The notes: generated from the sequence alone by a model not told the origin. Shown: positions 37,955-49,130, numbered from the stretch's first letter. The stretch is 64,000 nt of DNA from Mauremys mutica (GCF_020497125.1 NC_059081.1:20927105-20991104); one strand, 5' to 3'. Program-made: numbers and translations.

Positions 37955-38257
37955 ATGCAGTATTTCCAGAACGAGATCACCCTGAGGCGGGTCACCCGTG
38001 CCCAGAAAGAGAGGATGCTAATGGAAGCGCTGCACCGACCAGGACCATATGCAGCAATGCTCGTGGAGGCGATGATCCCTCTGTATATTCGGATGTCCTG
38101 GCAAGGAAGAGTTTGCTTCAACGGAGCGCCCAACAAGGCACCTCTCCCAAGAAACCTCCTGCGGAGGCTTTTCGAGGAACTGTATGACACCTTCGTTGAA
38201 TTGTCGCTAGAGGATTTTTCTTCAATCCCTCTTTGTGTGGACCTACTTTTCATATAG
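37955..38257 (+). CDS. Candidate third Harbinger-encoded protein, 100 aa, BEN-like
   Basis: ORF starting MQYFQNEITLRRVTRAQKER, antisense to the Myb/SANT-like gene and lying wholly inside its intron. It is not a shadow of any exon. A TTAG acceptor abuts the ATG, and AATAAA follows the stop by about 60 bp (38317-38322). The middle reads as amphipathic helices around AMLVEAMIPLYI, then SWQGRV, then PNKAPLPRNLLRRLFEEL. This spacing, with a helix ending in IP, then a SxxG turn, then a KxPL segment before the last helix, resembles BEN domains, which bind DNA in chromatin proteins. The resemblance is by eye only. Alternatives are a captured host fragment or a chance ORF in GC-rich sequence. Confidence 0.45.
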   Translation: MQYFQNEITLRRVTRAQKERMLMEALHRPGPYAAMLVEAMIPLYIRMSWQGRVCFNGAPNKAPLPRNLLRRLFEELYDTFVELSLEDFSSIPLCVDLLFI

Positions 38258-38316
38258 TTTAATATTTACAATTTTTTATATAGTGTTTCTATTTTTTATA
38301 TACATATTTTATAAAA

Positions 38317-38322
38317 AATAAA
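38317..38322 (+). terminator. Polyadenylation signal of the candidate third gene
   Basis: AATAAA 60 bp past the stop codon of the 100-codon ORF, in an AT-rich patch that contrasts with the GC-rich surroundings and ends just before the splice donor of the opposite-strand gene. Confidence 0.55.
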
Positions 38323-38346
38323 TGTTTACACGTCTATAGCACTTAC

Positions 38347-38923
38347 GGCCTGATCCTTCCCCTGATTCTGAGTCCGGGTTAACGGCAGGGGAGAGTTGGT
38401 AGGGGATCTCTGTGAGGGTGATGAAGAGATCCTGGCTGTCAGGGAAAGCGGGAGTGGGTTCGCTGTCACCTGCGCCGTCCTCCAAAGACCATTCCTCATC
38501 TTCCCCATCGGCGAACATCGAGGAGGAACTGTCCCGGTACACTATTCCGTCCTCGGAGTCCACCGTCACTGGTGGGGCAGTGGTGGCAGACCCACCTAGA
38601 ATGGCATGCAGTGCCTCGTAGAAGCGGCATGTCTGGGGCTTGGCTCCGGAGCGTCCGTTTGCCGCTCTGACTTTTTGATACCCTTGTCTTAGGTCCTTGA
38701 CTTTCACGCGGCACTGCATCGCATCCCGGCTGTATCCTTTGTCTTTCATGGCTTTCGAGACCTTCTCGAAGGTCTTTGCATTCCGCTTGCTGGAGCGCAG
38801 CTCCGAGAGCACAGACTCCTCGCCCCACACAGCGATCAGATCCATGACTTCCCGGTCAGTCCATGCTGGGGACCTCTTTCTATTCTGGGATTGCCCGGAC
38901 TCCTCTGCTGGAGAGCTCTGCAT
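38347..38923 (-). CDS. Harbinger Myb/SANT-like DNA-binding protein, exon 1
   Basis: Starts at the ATG at 38923 (MQSSPAEE); an in-frame ATG 96 bases upstream (39019) is also possible. Residues about 20-105 form a Myb/SANT-like trihelix domain, with the expected tryptophans in PAWTDREVMDLIAVWGEE and then the basic segment SKRNAKTFEKVSKAM, MQCRVKVKDLRQGYQKVR. An acidic linker (DGEDEEWSLEDGAGDSE) follows. The exon ends GGCC|GTAAGT, a consensus donor, and splices in frame to 37489. In known Harbinger elements this partner binds subterminal DNA and carries the transposase into the nucleus. The gene is convergent with the transposase gene. Confidence 0.85.
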
Positions 38924-39110
38924 CGTGGCAGGTGCTGCGGAGCTCACCCCGATGTCCAGCCAGGACGTCAGATTCAAAGTGCCCAGACAGGAAAATGAAT
39001 TCAAATTTTCCCGGGTCATTTCCTGTGTGGCTGGTCAGAGAATCCAAGCTCCGACTGCTGTCCAGAGCGTCAACAGAGTGGTGCACTGTGGGATAGCTCC
39101 CGGAGCTACT

Positions 39111-39288
39111 AAGTTCGATTTGCATCCACACCTAGCCTAATTCGAGCTAGGCATGTCGAATTTAGCGTTACTCCACCTGTCGGGGTGGAGTACCGAATTC
39201 GAACTAAAGAGCCCTCTAGTTCGAATTAAATGGCTTCCTGGTGTGGACGGTTGAGCGGTTAGTTCGAATTAACGCTGCTAAATTCGAA
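39111..39288. repeat. Right subterminal array of TTCGAA-type motifs
   Basis: At least seven TTCGAA-like words (about 39114, 39141, 39155, 39198, 39220, 39263, 39283) occur within 180 bp of the right end, mirroring the left array. An additional inverted pair, CCACCTGTCGGGGTGG, lies among them. Confidence 0.7.
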
Positions 39289-39744
39289 TTAAAGTCCTAG
39301 TGTAGACCAGGCCTAGGATAGGATCCCGGCAAATGAGGCAGCATCTAAATCTAGAGGATTTAGGCGTAATCCAAGGATAGACTCCCTGAAAAAGAAGATA
39401 CCCCAGAGAGGGGGGATGCAGAGTGTGTGTGTGGAGTCTCCCAAAGAAATATGCCTCCCAAAAATAACCCTACTAAAACTATTAAAATTATTAAGAGCTA
39501 AAAGGCTAACTAAAAACCTAAAAATAACAATCATGAAACTAATAAATCTATTTTCTAAAGGTAAACAAGGTAAAAAGCAAGCACTACAAGATGCTCCATC
39601 TCAGCCTGAGGCAGTTGAGGACCACCTGAGGGCAGTTCATGTGTCTCTGTGCTATATACAGGGTGCAAGGATAGCTAAGGTCAGGTGAGGACTGAATGGG
39701 CACTGATAAAGAAAGCCTCTAATCAAAGGCACATGCAACACATG

Positions 39745-39790
39745 TTCACCTGAAGTGGAGTACCCATAGGTATATTACTTTAAGAAATAC
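39745..39790 (-). repeat. Terminal inverted-repeat-like end of the DIRS-like relic
   Basis: ACCTGAAGTGGAGTACCCATAGG aligns by eye with the right end of the element at 8242-9634 (CTAAAGTGGAGCACCCACAGGG), giving the outer boundary of the relic on this side. Confidence 0.5.
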
Positions 39791-40954
39791 AAGTTCCTTT
39801 TTAATAATTCACAGTGTTTTGATAATTAAATTGTTTTAATAAAGACAAAGGAATCAGGTTAAAAGCAGCTGAATAATTTTCTATTTTAATTTTAAGAAGA
39901 GGTCATGATGCACAGGGAGTTTTCCAAACCAGAAATACATTTATACTCTCCATTAAAAAATTGCATGCATTATAGGAGTTGGGAATAAACTTGACTACAA
40001 CTATGTATAGTTTCTGTTTACAAAGCACATGGAAGCATATTGAGTGCATCCACAGGCATGCTCAAGCCTTTCTGATATTTCCCATTAAACCTAAGGGCAG
40101 CTGAATGTGTTCACAGTTCCACAAGGTTCTTACCACTAACTAAAAATTGTAAACATCCTTCATAGCTTTGCTCTGAAATAGATTTAGAAAGATAAAATTT
40201 ATGACATGAGTACAAATAGGAAAACCAAATTAAAGTTAATCTTATGTCAAAAATAATAACGCCTCATTGCTGAGGTTTAATTCCATGATTTGAACCCAAC
40301 TGATGTGCAAATAAAATTATTCAAAATTCATTTAAGCGGATGATACAAAATGATGGGGCTATAACAGCAGAATATATCCAGGTTTTCATTCCTCAGTTTA
40401 GCTAAGAAAAATATATTAGACTTATAAATTAGGGACTTTTTTAGTGCAACATTTATCATCGCTTTCTTTACAAACTTGGTTCAAGGTTTCCAGTGGAACA
40501 TACATATTCTGTTGATTTTCTCTTTTATTGAGTAATATTGCTTTTATATCTAAAATACTATGTTTGTCTTACCTTATATTCCTCTATATATGGGCAACAG
40601 GATAAAAACTTCAAAATATAGATAGCTCCCATTTTAACTACTGTGGGTAGAGTGAGCACCATACAAAAGTCAACTTTACAATACAGCTATATTTTACTTT
40701 ATCGTAAAATTATTCAGTCTATAGAAAATATTGCAAATAACACATAGTTTAATTACAATGGCACAGTAAAGATATTTTTTGTGATATCCTTTATACTTGA
40801 GATCAAATATGTTTCTGCAGTATTTTAACTATATTTCCCTGGTTTTATACATTTGGAGGTTTCAGAGTAGTTTGTGATTGGAGAATTAAATCTTAGTACG
40901 TAATCAAATTATTTTGGAAACTTGCTACATCACAAGTCACAGCAGAAGGCTAAT

Positions 40955-40982
40955 ATTATGATGTCAGTAATGACATCATAAT
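40955..40982. repeat. 28-bp palindrome with CRE/ATF-like half sites
   Basis: ATTATGATGTCA, spacer GTAA, then TGACATCATAAT: two perfect 12-bp inverted arms. TGACATCA is close to CRE/ATF and AP-1-related sites. Could be a composite regulatory site, a hairpin left by a DNA transposon, or chance. Confidence 0.8.
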
Positions 40983-41769
40983 GGAAGCTTTCCTTTAATT
41001 TCTATTGAAAAATTAAGAAATTCACCACATGTGCTCATTTTGTTAAATTGCTACATGAGGCAGTAGATGTTGCCTTTTTAGTAAACCAAACAGTAGGAAC
41101 AAAAGAACGACTATCATAAATTGGAGATCTGATATATTTTCACTGTAAAGCACAATTACGTTTTTTTGTTTGGTTGACTGGTTTTGAATAAGAAATAAAT
41201 ACTGAGTACAAGGAATTTTAGGGATTATTCTTTGGTAAAATGTAAATAATTATAGGAAATTCTTATTATTTTACTATTATATTGAGCTAAACAGTTGTGT
41301 AAAAATACTTGTGGATATTAAAATGGTAACTTAAGCAATGTTGCCTTGCCTAGTGTAACTTGATCCAGGAAACATTTCTCTCTATTAAAAGGACAAGAAT
41401 CATGTTCAGTGTAATGCAGTGAAGTAAAACTATCGACATTTTGTGCTGGATTTGTTTCAGCAGAGGCTGCTCTAGCTATAGGAAGCTGCCTAGGGAAGCA
41501 AATTTGGTCTTGCCATTCCCCAAGGAGAATGTAGGTTTTTGTTTGTTTAATTGATTGGCACTATTTTTCTCTCTCCTGTTACCTGTAAAGGATAACTGAG
41601 AGAGAGTGTGTGTATCACTCCTTCCTAGAGTTTGGTTTTACTAGTAACTCAAAAACAAAAACACTACAAAATCTTCAGCCTGCCTGTTTGGCTGTCCTTA
41701 AGATTTGTCCTTTGAGCTATCCAGGACTTAACTCCCTATTCCCTTTATATCCTATTTGAATCACCATTT

Positions 41770-41848
41770 TAAGAGAGGTTTGAGCAGGGGGTTGGACTAG
41801 ATGACCTCCTGAGGTCCCTTCCAATCCTGAGATTCTATGATTCTATGA
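41770..41848 (+). mobile_element. CR1 LINE 3' tail
   Basis: The classic terminal sequence: GGGTTGGACTAGATGACCTC..., then AGGTCCCTTCCAATCCTGAG, ending ATTCTATGATTCTATG. About 80 bp remain, near the consensus and hence not very old, ending 125 bp from an LRP1B exon. Confidence 0.85.
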
Positions 41849-41973
41849 GGTATCAGATCTTAAATATCTGTTTTCCGCCACCAACGATTTAAATCTCTTT
41901 CACTTTTCCAACGGATGAGAAAGTTCACTATTCATTTAGACTAAATCTTTATCACAGTATTAAAATAGCCAAC

Positions 41974-42141
41974 CTTCTTTGGTGCAGTTTGTTTTGGTTT
42001 CATCACTGAAGTCTCCACAGTCATTGTCACCATCACAAGCCCAATGACTTGGTATACATCTGCCATTGGAGCATCTGAACTGGTTACTGGAGCATGAGTG
42101 AACACAACCCAACTCATCACTCCCGTCGCCACAGTCGTCAT
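41974..42141 (-). CDS. LRP1B: LRP1B internal exon: end of one LDLa module plus one complete LDLa module
   Basis: A 168-nt exon, phase 1 at both ends, with acceptor TTCACAG. It supplies the calcium-site half ([13 protein letters not shown]) of the repeat begun on the exon at 43133-43213. It then carries a complete LDLa repeat that starts [15 protein letters not shown] and ends [18 protein letters not shown]. The donor is G|GTTGGC, a weak match to consensus (no A at +3 or +4). No better in-frame donor lies downstream, because a stop follows soon after. It joins in frame to the exon at 26862-27044 ([13 protein letters not shown]). The intron that follows is 14.9 kb and holds the nested mobile elements. 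Confidence 0.9.
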
Positions 42142-43283
<1,142 letters not shown>

Positions 43284-43828
43284 TTATTTGTGTCCCCTCC
43301 CTCATACATGCACAAAGGCACAGAAGAATCATTAAATCACTTATTGAAGTGGCCATTGCTTCAGGAAGATAATTTCAACATCTTCTAAATGAGTGTCTCC
43401 TAGTTACTAGAAGGGAGGGTTAGTCATTTGCTGCTGAAGGACAATCAGTAAATGCTGTAGTGCTAGGAGAACAAACAGACACTAAGGCGTTTTACCAGCT
43501 CATCCAGTTTCTTGTAAATGAACAACAGCTGGAAGCAGCACCATGCTCTGCTTCTCTAAAGTGTATGCAGATGTTTCAAAAGTGCTGTCCTCTCCATGAA
43601 TACAGAGAAAAGTAGGAGTAAAAACACCCTCTCAGTCCTTTTTTTTTTAAAAAAGGACAATGAAATCTGATATGATTTACATAGTAGAGAAAATCTGAAA
43701 ATACATCTTTCTGCAAAGATACGAGTTTTCTTGCATAAAGTTACAAAAATGCTATGCAATACTTGAAAACTAAACATGAAAATTACTCTAATTCACTGAT
43801 TTGGGTCTGTCTGAGGAGTAGGTGTTAC

Positions 43829-44110
43829 CAGGGCCAGCTCCAGGCACCAGCTTAGCAAGCAGGTGCTTAGGGCGGCCTCTCCGGAGAGGGGTGGCACGTC
43901 CAGGTATTCGGCAGCAATTTGGCGGAGGGTCCCTCGCTCCCACTCGGAGCGAAGGACCTCCCACTGAATAGCCACAGATCGCGATCGTGGCATTTTATTT
44001 TTTTTTGGCTGCTTGGGGCGGCAAGAGCCGGCTTAAGCTGGAAAGAAGCCGGGGCCCCGAGCCTGCTGGGGACAGAAAACTCTGGGGCTGCAGGCTTCAT
44101 TCTATGTTAA
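43829..44110. mobile_element. Partial hAT-type repeat, GC-rich
   Basis: The left end CAGGGCCAGCTCCAGGCACC resembles the ends of the element at 24084-24335. The interior is GC-rich and contains GGGCGGCAAGAGCCGGC. No matching right end or target duplication is seen, so the copy is partial. Confidence 0.45.
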
Positions 44111-44399
44111 AGTAAGAATAATAAATATATTTGGACCAGCAGTTCAGCAATGCTTTACTTTTTAAAAATAAATAAGATGAAAACTGTTTATGATATTTAT
44201 TTTGTAAAAACTCTAAGTTTTCTTACAGGTAGGTAAAAAAGAGCAAATTCACATGGTAAGTTGAAAGAGTAATTGCCGAATAATTTAATTAATACCTTTT
44301 CCATGTAAAATTACCCTTTTTATCTTATGGATTCATATATTATGTAATATTAAATATGATGTTTTTCGTATTATTTAATGTACAAATACAAAATAAGCC

Positions 44400-44485
44400 T
44401 TGAAAAATTGTTGGCGCCCGCCACACTCTTCTGAAAACATGAATGTGCTACTGGCCACAAAAAGATTGGGGATCACTGCACTACA
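44400..44485. mobile_element. hAT-type right-end remnant
   Basis: GTTGGCGCCCGCCACACTC, then ACATGAATGTGCTACTGGCC and finally AGATTGGGGATCACTG, which resembles an AGGTTGGGGACCACTG hAT terminus. The other end is not found. Confidence 0.45.
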
Positions 44486-45498
44486 CTATCACATACAAGC
44501 TTATATTCTGGCAACTTGTGCAAGAGGTTTAAAAAAAGAGAGCAAAAAGGTGCAAAGGGCTCTTATACTGTGGGTCAGTTAGAATCAGGGTGCTTGTGCT
44601 TCTTGAGTGCTTGAGAGTCCCAGGTGCTGGAGGGTGGGAGCAAATGCTGCATTGGCAATTCTGAGGGACAGGAGCTATTCCCAGGCAAAACCCATTCCCT
44701 CCTTTCCCTTGTCCTCCCAGCCCCAGCACACAGAGGAGTTTCTGCCTCACTTAGCACTTTGCAGGCAGGATGATTCTAGCTAATGCTGAGATGCACAGAA
44801 CCTGCACTCTTCTCACTCACTTAAATTTACTATGCCTTTAAAGCTGTCTTGGTTCTTACTAATGAATTATCTCTGAAGTAAATTTAATTGTAAAGTTACA
44901 CCCTTCCCTGTCAAATGTATGCATCATAATACTAATGACAAAATATAGTGTGAACTGTGAGAAATTATATTTTCAAAATTTCACTTTTATCATAAAATGT
45001 TTGATTGCAATGTAGCTGCTGGTAAAAAGCAGGAAATGAAACACTTGGAAAATATAGAAGTGATACAAAGGGACATGAAGACATTAGAATTACAAGTAGG
45101 AAATAAACTGCTTTGACAGTTACACACTGCAAGTCACCATTAAAGAGTGAATACTTACAAACAGTTCTCACATATATTCCAGTAAAACTATCAGGAAACT
45201 AAAACACTGGATTATGTAAAGAGCTACAAAGTAAAGGCTCAGCCTCACTACAACTCCAAGTCTATCCATGTTTGTCTAATAGTCTCGTCCAATTTTGGTT
45301 AGAACAAACAATTGACTTGGCTCCAGAGTTTTATTTTCATATCAATACCAAGTGTAAACCAAGTTTGTGAATCCAGCGTTACCATAATGCTTAGCTGTGT
45401 TTGTATCAGCGCACTCTGAAAAAATCTAGGCAACCACCCCATATTAGGGAATAGACCGCCTGAAGGATATGCATATCAAGCATCACCACTAGCTAAGG

Positions 45499-46120
45499 CA
45501 GGGGTGGGCAAACTATGTCCCGGAGGCCACATCCAGCCCTCCAGGCATTTTAATCTAGTCCTCGAGTCTCTGCCTGAAAGCGGGGTCCGGGTCTTGCCGC
45601 ACTCCTGCGCTCCAGCCAGGGAGTGGGAGCGGGGTCTTGCCCCACTCTGCACGGCTCCTGGAAGCAGTGGCGTATTCCCCCTCTGGTTCCTATGTGTAGG
45701 GGCAGCCAGGGGGCTCCACGCACTGCACCCACCCCAATCGCTGCCCCTGCAGCTCCCATTGGCAGGGAATCACGGCTAATGGGAGCTGCAGGGGTGGCGC
45801 CTGCGGACAGGGCAGTGCACAGAGACGCCTGGCCGTACCTCTGCATAGGAGCTGGAGGGGGGACATGCTGCTGTTTGTGGGAGCTGCTTGAGGTAAGCAC
45901 CGTCCAGAGCCTGCCCCCCTGACCTCCTCTCAACCGCCTGCCCCAGCCCTGATCCCCCTGCTGCCCTCTAAACCTCTTATCCCCGGCCCCATCCCAGAGC
46001 CCATACCCCCAGCCGGCGCCCTCCTGCACCCCAACCCCCAATTTTGTGAGCATTCATGGCCCGCCATACAATTTCCATACCCAGATGTGGCCCTCAGGCC
46101 AAAAAGTTTGCCCACCCCTG
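45499..46120. mobile_element. hAT-type nonautonomous transposon with perfect 8-bp target duplication
   Basis: The 622-bp element has exact 16-bp inverted ends: CAGGGGTGGGCAAACT on the left and AGTTTGCCCACCCCTG on the right. AGCTAAGG flanks both sides (45491-45498 and 46121-46128), an exact hAT-type 8-bp duplication. The GC-rich interior has ORFs on both strands, up to 167 codons, without any recognisable domain; I take them as composition artefacts. Confidence 0.9.
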
Positions 46121-48124
46121 AGCTAAGGGAACAATGGAATTTACATCCCTTTCTACACTGGAATATTTTGGTGCTGGAACCTCTGCCACAATTGTTGAAT
46201 GCCCTATGTTCACACACACAAAAGAATATTTACAAAGGTGCACAAGTGCTGCCAGCAACACTGAAACTGAACTTCCTTGGAGCAAGTCTCTGCACTTTTG
46301 TATCCTGCATTGGCTTACTTCACTTCTGCACCTGTAGCGCATTGAGCAAATGTTGGTGTTGCAGTTGCAACATTCCATTTGGTCCTCCCAGCACCAACCC
46401 ACAATGTTCCTGCAACTCCTTCAGGAACTACTCTGTGCAGAAACTCCTGTAATTCCAATTACTTTCTTGCAACTTCTGTAATTTTTTGCATACAAAATCT
46501 CCATTTCATATAGTACGATGCATGCAGTCTTAAGGCTTTTCTTAGTTTAAAAGAAGTAATATTTTATACAATCCTGATACATTTTTAAATAAATGTATTT
46601 CAGACAATTAACAAATGCTAATTTATATATTTCACATTTTACATTTTTTCTTAAATCTCTCCAATAGTGGATTATTATTCTCCAAAAAACCCTGCTTCAG
46701 GTATTGGTATTAGTATTCATGATATATTGGTACCACAATAAGAAGTGGTGCTGCATGTGGACACAATGAACACAACAGGCTTCCAGTAGTCCGGACTGCT
46801 AGTATTTATACAATGAACTGTTACAGGAGTAGAGCAGAACTGTTGTAAATTATAATATTGCACTTGTTATGCAGTGTGGACAAAGCATAGATTATCATAT
46901 TGCTCGCTGAGTTTAAACTAGGAGAAAAAAAGCCCAGCCAAACTGGTTATACATGTTTAAAAGGGAAGAGAGGTGCCCATCCACTTACTATTCCAGGGTT
47001 CTTGCAAGGACAAACCATGAGCGGTTGTCACAATTACTAAAGGAGCATTAACTATGTAGCCTGTAGAAACAGGCCATGTTGAAAGTTAGTCTTGCAACTA
47101 ACAAGTTCAGCTATATCATAGACAGGACCTACAAAAAACTATTTATTGGTTGACAGTGAAGGGCAATAATGAGTATAGGATAGTAACACCAAGGATGGAA
47201 AGGAATTGTCTGAGACTACCCAAAGGGGTATAAGGAAAATGGGATGAAACTGCATAGAACCTTTCACAAAACAAGAAAGCTGTTTTCTGTTTTTCTAAAT
47301 AGTGTGATCTATCAGACAATGAAATAGTCTCCCAATAAACACTGACTTCTGCATTCGTTTAAAACTCAGCTACACAGATACATTGAGACTATATTATAGG
47401 AAATAATCCTGCAATGACAAAGGAGCTCTTTGTTTTTCTAAATACACACAAGTGTAATAATATGAACGATCTCCTTACGACTATGACTTGTTTTAACGAC
47501 TGAATCTCTGGAGCTAGATTTACATGTGCTGCTGCCTTTTGTGCAGTAGATATGCCTATTATTTGAATTTTGATATCTTTTAAGGAAGCTAAGTGAAAGC
47601 AGTGGGCTTAAGCAGAATCACAGATGAGGTAACAAAGGATGAGAAGAGGCAAGAGAGTTTCATCAAGTAATGAGTACAACTGGATATCAGAGAAAGTATC
47701 AAAAGGCTGAAAAGAAGCAGCTGTTTTCCTGGTACAGCACAAGGAGTGGGGCAAAAAGAAATGTAAAAATGCTAATGAGATCACTTGTGTCAATTATTCC
47801 TGGAGATTTTGTTTTTTATTACCCGTAGATGTCTGTTTTTGGGTTTTGTTGTTTTTTTTTTTTTCAGGGACCAGCACTTCTCTGCCAAAGTTTGCTCTGA
47901 GACAAATGAAGATGTGCTAAGGGCATGGGAATTAGTTACGAACATTCTTCATGTGTTTCAAGCAAAGCTGAGACTTTTTCTAATTTAGCTTTTTACTGAA
48001 GTCTTAGATATAAATATTATATAGCTCAGACTAATAGATCACTTTTGCAAGATGTGTTCAACTTGTACATTAAAACTAGATCCCTATATTTTTTCCCTTC
48101 ACATCAAACATATATCCCTTAAAA

Positions 48125-48220
48125 ACTAACAAGGAGTCCAGTGGCACCTTAAGGACTAACAGATTTACTTGGGCATAAGCTTTCGTGGGTAAAAAACCCA
48201 CTTCTTTAGATGCATGGAGT
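48125..48220. repeat. Dispersed sauropsid repeat fragment
   Basis: Contains AACAAGGAGTCCAGTGGCAC, AACAGATTTACTTGGGCATA and GCTTTCGTGGGTAAAAAACC, a sequence I remember as very frequent in turtle and other reptile genomes. Its class is unknown to me. TGGGTAAAAAACCCA inside is a short perfect palindrome. Confidence 0.5.
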
Positions 48221-49007
48221 GATTTGGCGCATGGACCTGGATGCATGGTCTGTGTTCTATGCTATGTTCACCTGTAAGGCCTAGATAAAGACACAGGAAC
48301 TAATTAAAATGAATTGAGATGGGATCTTCCTATTTCAACATCAAACTCGGAGTCCTCTGTGGTGAAGATTTCCTTGAAGTTATTTATGAAAGAAAGCATA
48401 GGTCCTCCTTCAGAAAGACCCACTAACCTTATATTAAATCTTTTTTTCTCTATTTGCCAGGTTTTTCAATTGATTTTGCATTCTGGCAATTTCTGCATAA
48501 TGTTTTGTTGATTTGAGCTTAGGCTTTATAGTGTCTGTCTCCAATTCCCCTGAATCAGCGTGCCTCCTCTTGAGCTTTTCCTTTGATACATGTTATCTTT
48601 ATTATCACACGATGTGTTGTGCAAAGAGCCATTTGCTCAGTAAGGAGACTTTTCTTTTAGAATTTTGTGGGCTTTATGTCTTGCAGATTTAGATTTCCCA
48701 TGCAGACCTTCCTCCACTGTGCCAGGGGCCTGGACAGGGTGTGAGGAACTAAGTTCACATCAGAGCAAAAGGCTGGTGAATCCTAATAAAAATCAGTAAC
48801 TTTACCTTTGCTTTTCCTCTAAAACTACTTCCTTGGACTCTTGAAAGTTGCTGTATTTGTACTTTGGAGGTGATGGTGTGGATTCAATTGATCCTGGTAT
48901 CGATTTCTGACCCTAACCACCAGACACACTCTAATTTTCAGCCCTCCACCATCTTGGGAGAAATAACCTTCCTCTGAAGTGGCAAACCTATGATTTTGTG
49001 TAAGTAT

Positions 49008-49130
49008 TAGAGTTGCCAATTTTGGTTGGATGTATTCCTGGAAGTTTCATCACACGACATACTCTTTAATTAAAGATTAATCTTTAATTCCTGGAGACTC
49101 AAGGGCAATCCTGGACTCTTGGAAACCCTA
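49008..49130. mobile_element. hAT-type miniature element
   Basis: The ends TAGAGTTGCCAA and, reverse-complemented, TAGGGTTTCCAA are inverted repeats of a 123-bp element. It is flanked by GTAAGTAT (49000-49007) and GTAAGTTT (49131-49138), 7 of 8 identical. Internally there is a palindromic CTTTAATTAAAG followed by ATTAATCTTTAATT. Noncoding. Confidence 0.75.

Larger units (their letters stand above)
34492..39313. mobile_element. Complete PIF/Harbinger DNA transposon, 4.8 kb, potentially autonomous
   Basis: The left end GGCCTTGTCTACACTA and the right end, reverse-complemented, GGCCTGGTCTACACTA form the terminal inverted repeat. The flanks are TAA (34489-34491) and TAG (39314-39316), close to the 3-bp TAA/TTA duplication made by this superfamily. 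The element carries a DDE transposase (plus), a convergent spliced Myb/SANT-like gene (minus) and a possible third gene. It is much richer in CpG and GC than the surrounding intron, which fits a young insertion whose CpGs have not yet decayed. Both known Harbinger proteins have open frames, so activity in the recent past is likely. Confidence 0.9.
29600..39783 (-). mobile_element. DIRS-like retroelement relic, interrupted by two younger insertions
   Basis: On the minus strand the order is: a terminal segment with GGAGTACCCATAGG at about 39749-39783, an AT-rich leader, gag-like frames (34366-31480), and a reverse-transcriptase region (31110 to about 29600). The terminal segment matches the right end of the element at 8242-9634. 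A Harbinger element occupies the leader and a CR1 copy the RT. The opposite inverted repeat is not found, so the 3' side is deleted or too decayed. All frames are broken. Assignment to DIRS-like elements rests on RT motif context and inverted-repeat ends; a Gypsy-like origin is the alternative. Confidence 0.5.
27045..41973 (-). other. LRP1B: LRP1B intron, 14.9 kb, site of nested mobile elements
   Basis: The longest intron in the window, with a weak donor (GTTGGC) and a normal acceptor. It holds a hAT-type miniature element (28610-28733), a decayed DIRS-like retroelement on the same strand as LRP1B (about 29600-39783), a CR1 LINE inside it (29889-30864), an intact PIF/Harbinger transposon inside it (34492-39313), and a CR1 tail (41770-41848). 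Segments 27045-28600 and 39790-41770 are AT-rich without genes; the latter has a 28-bp palindrome at 40955-40982. Confidence 0.85.

Noticed and set aside
37942..38187. 81-codon plus-strand ORF overlapping the candidate third gene
   Set aside because: A shadow frame; it does not begin at the splice acceptor and lacks the helix pattern of the 100-codon frame.
43640..43663. Hairpin GTCC-T(n)-A(n)-GGAC
   Set aside because: Perfect arms but made of a poly-T/poly-A run, so of low information content.
45550..46053. 167-codon minus-strand ORF
   Set aside because: Entirely inside the 622-bp hAT-type element; glycine/arginine-rich composition artefact.
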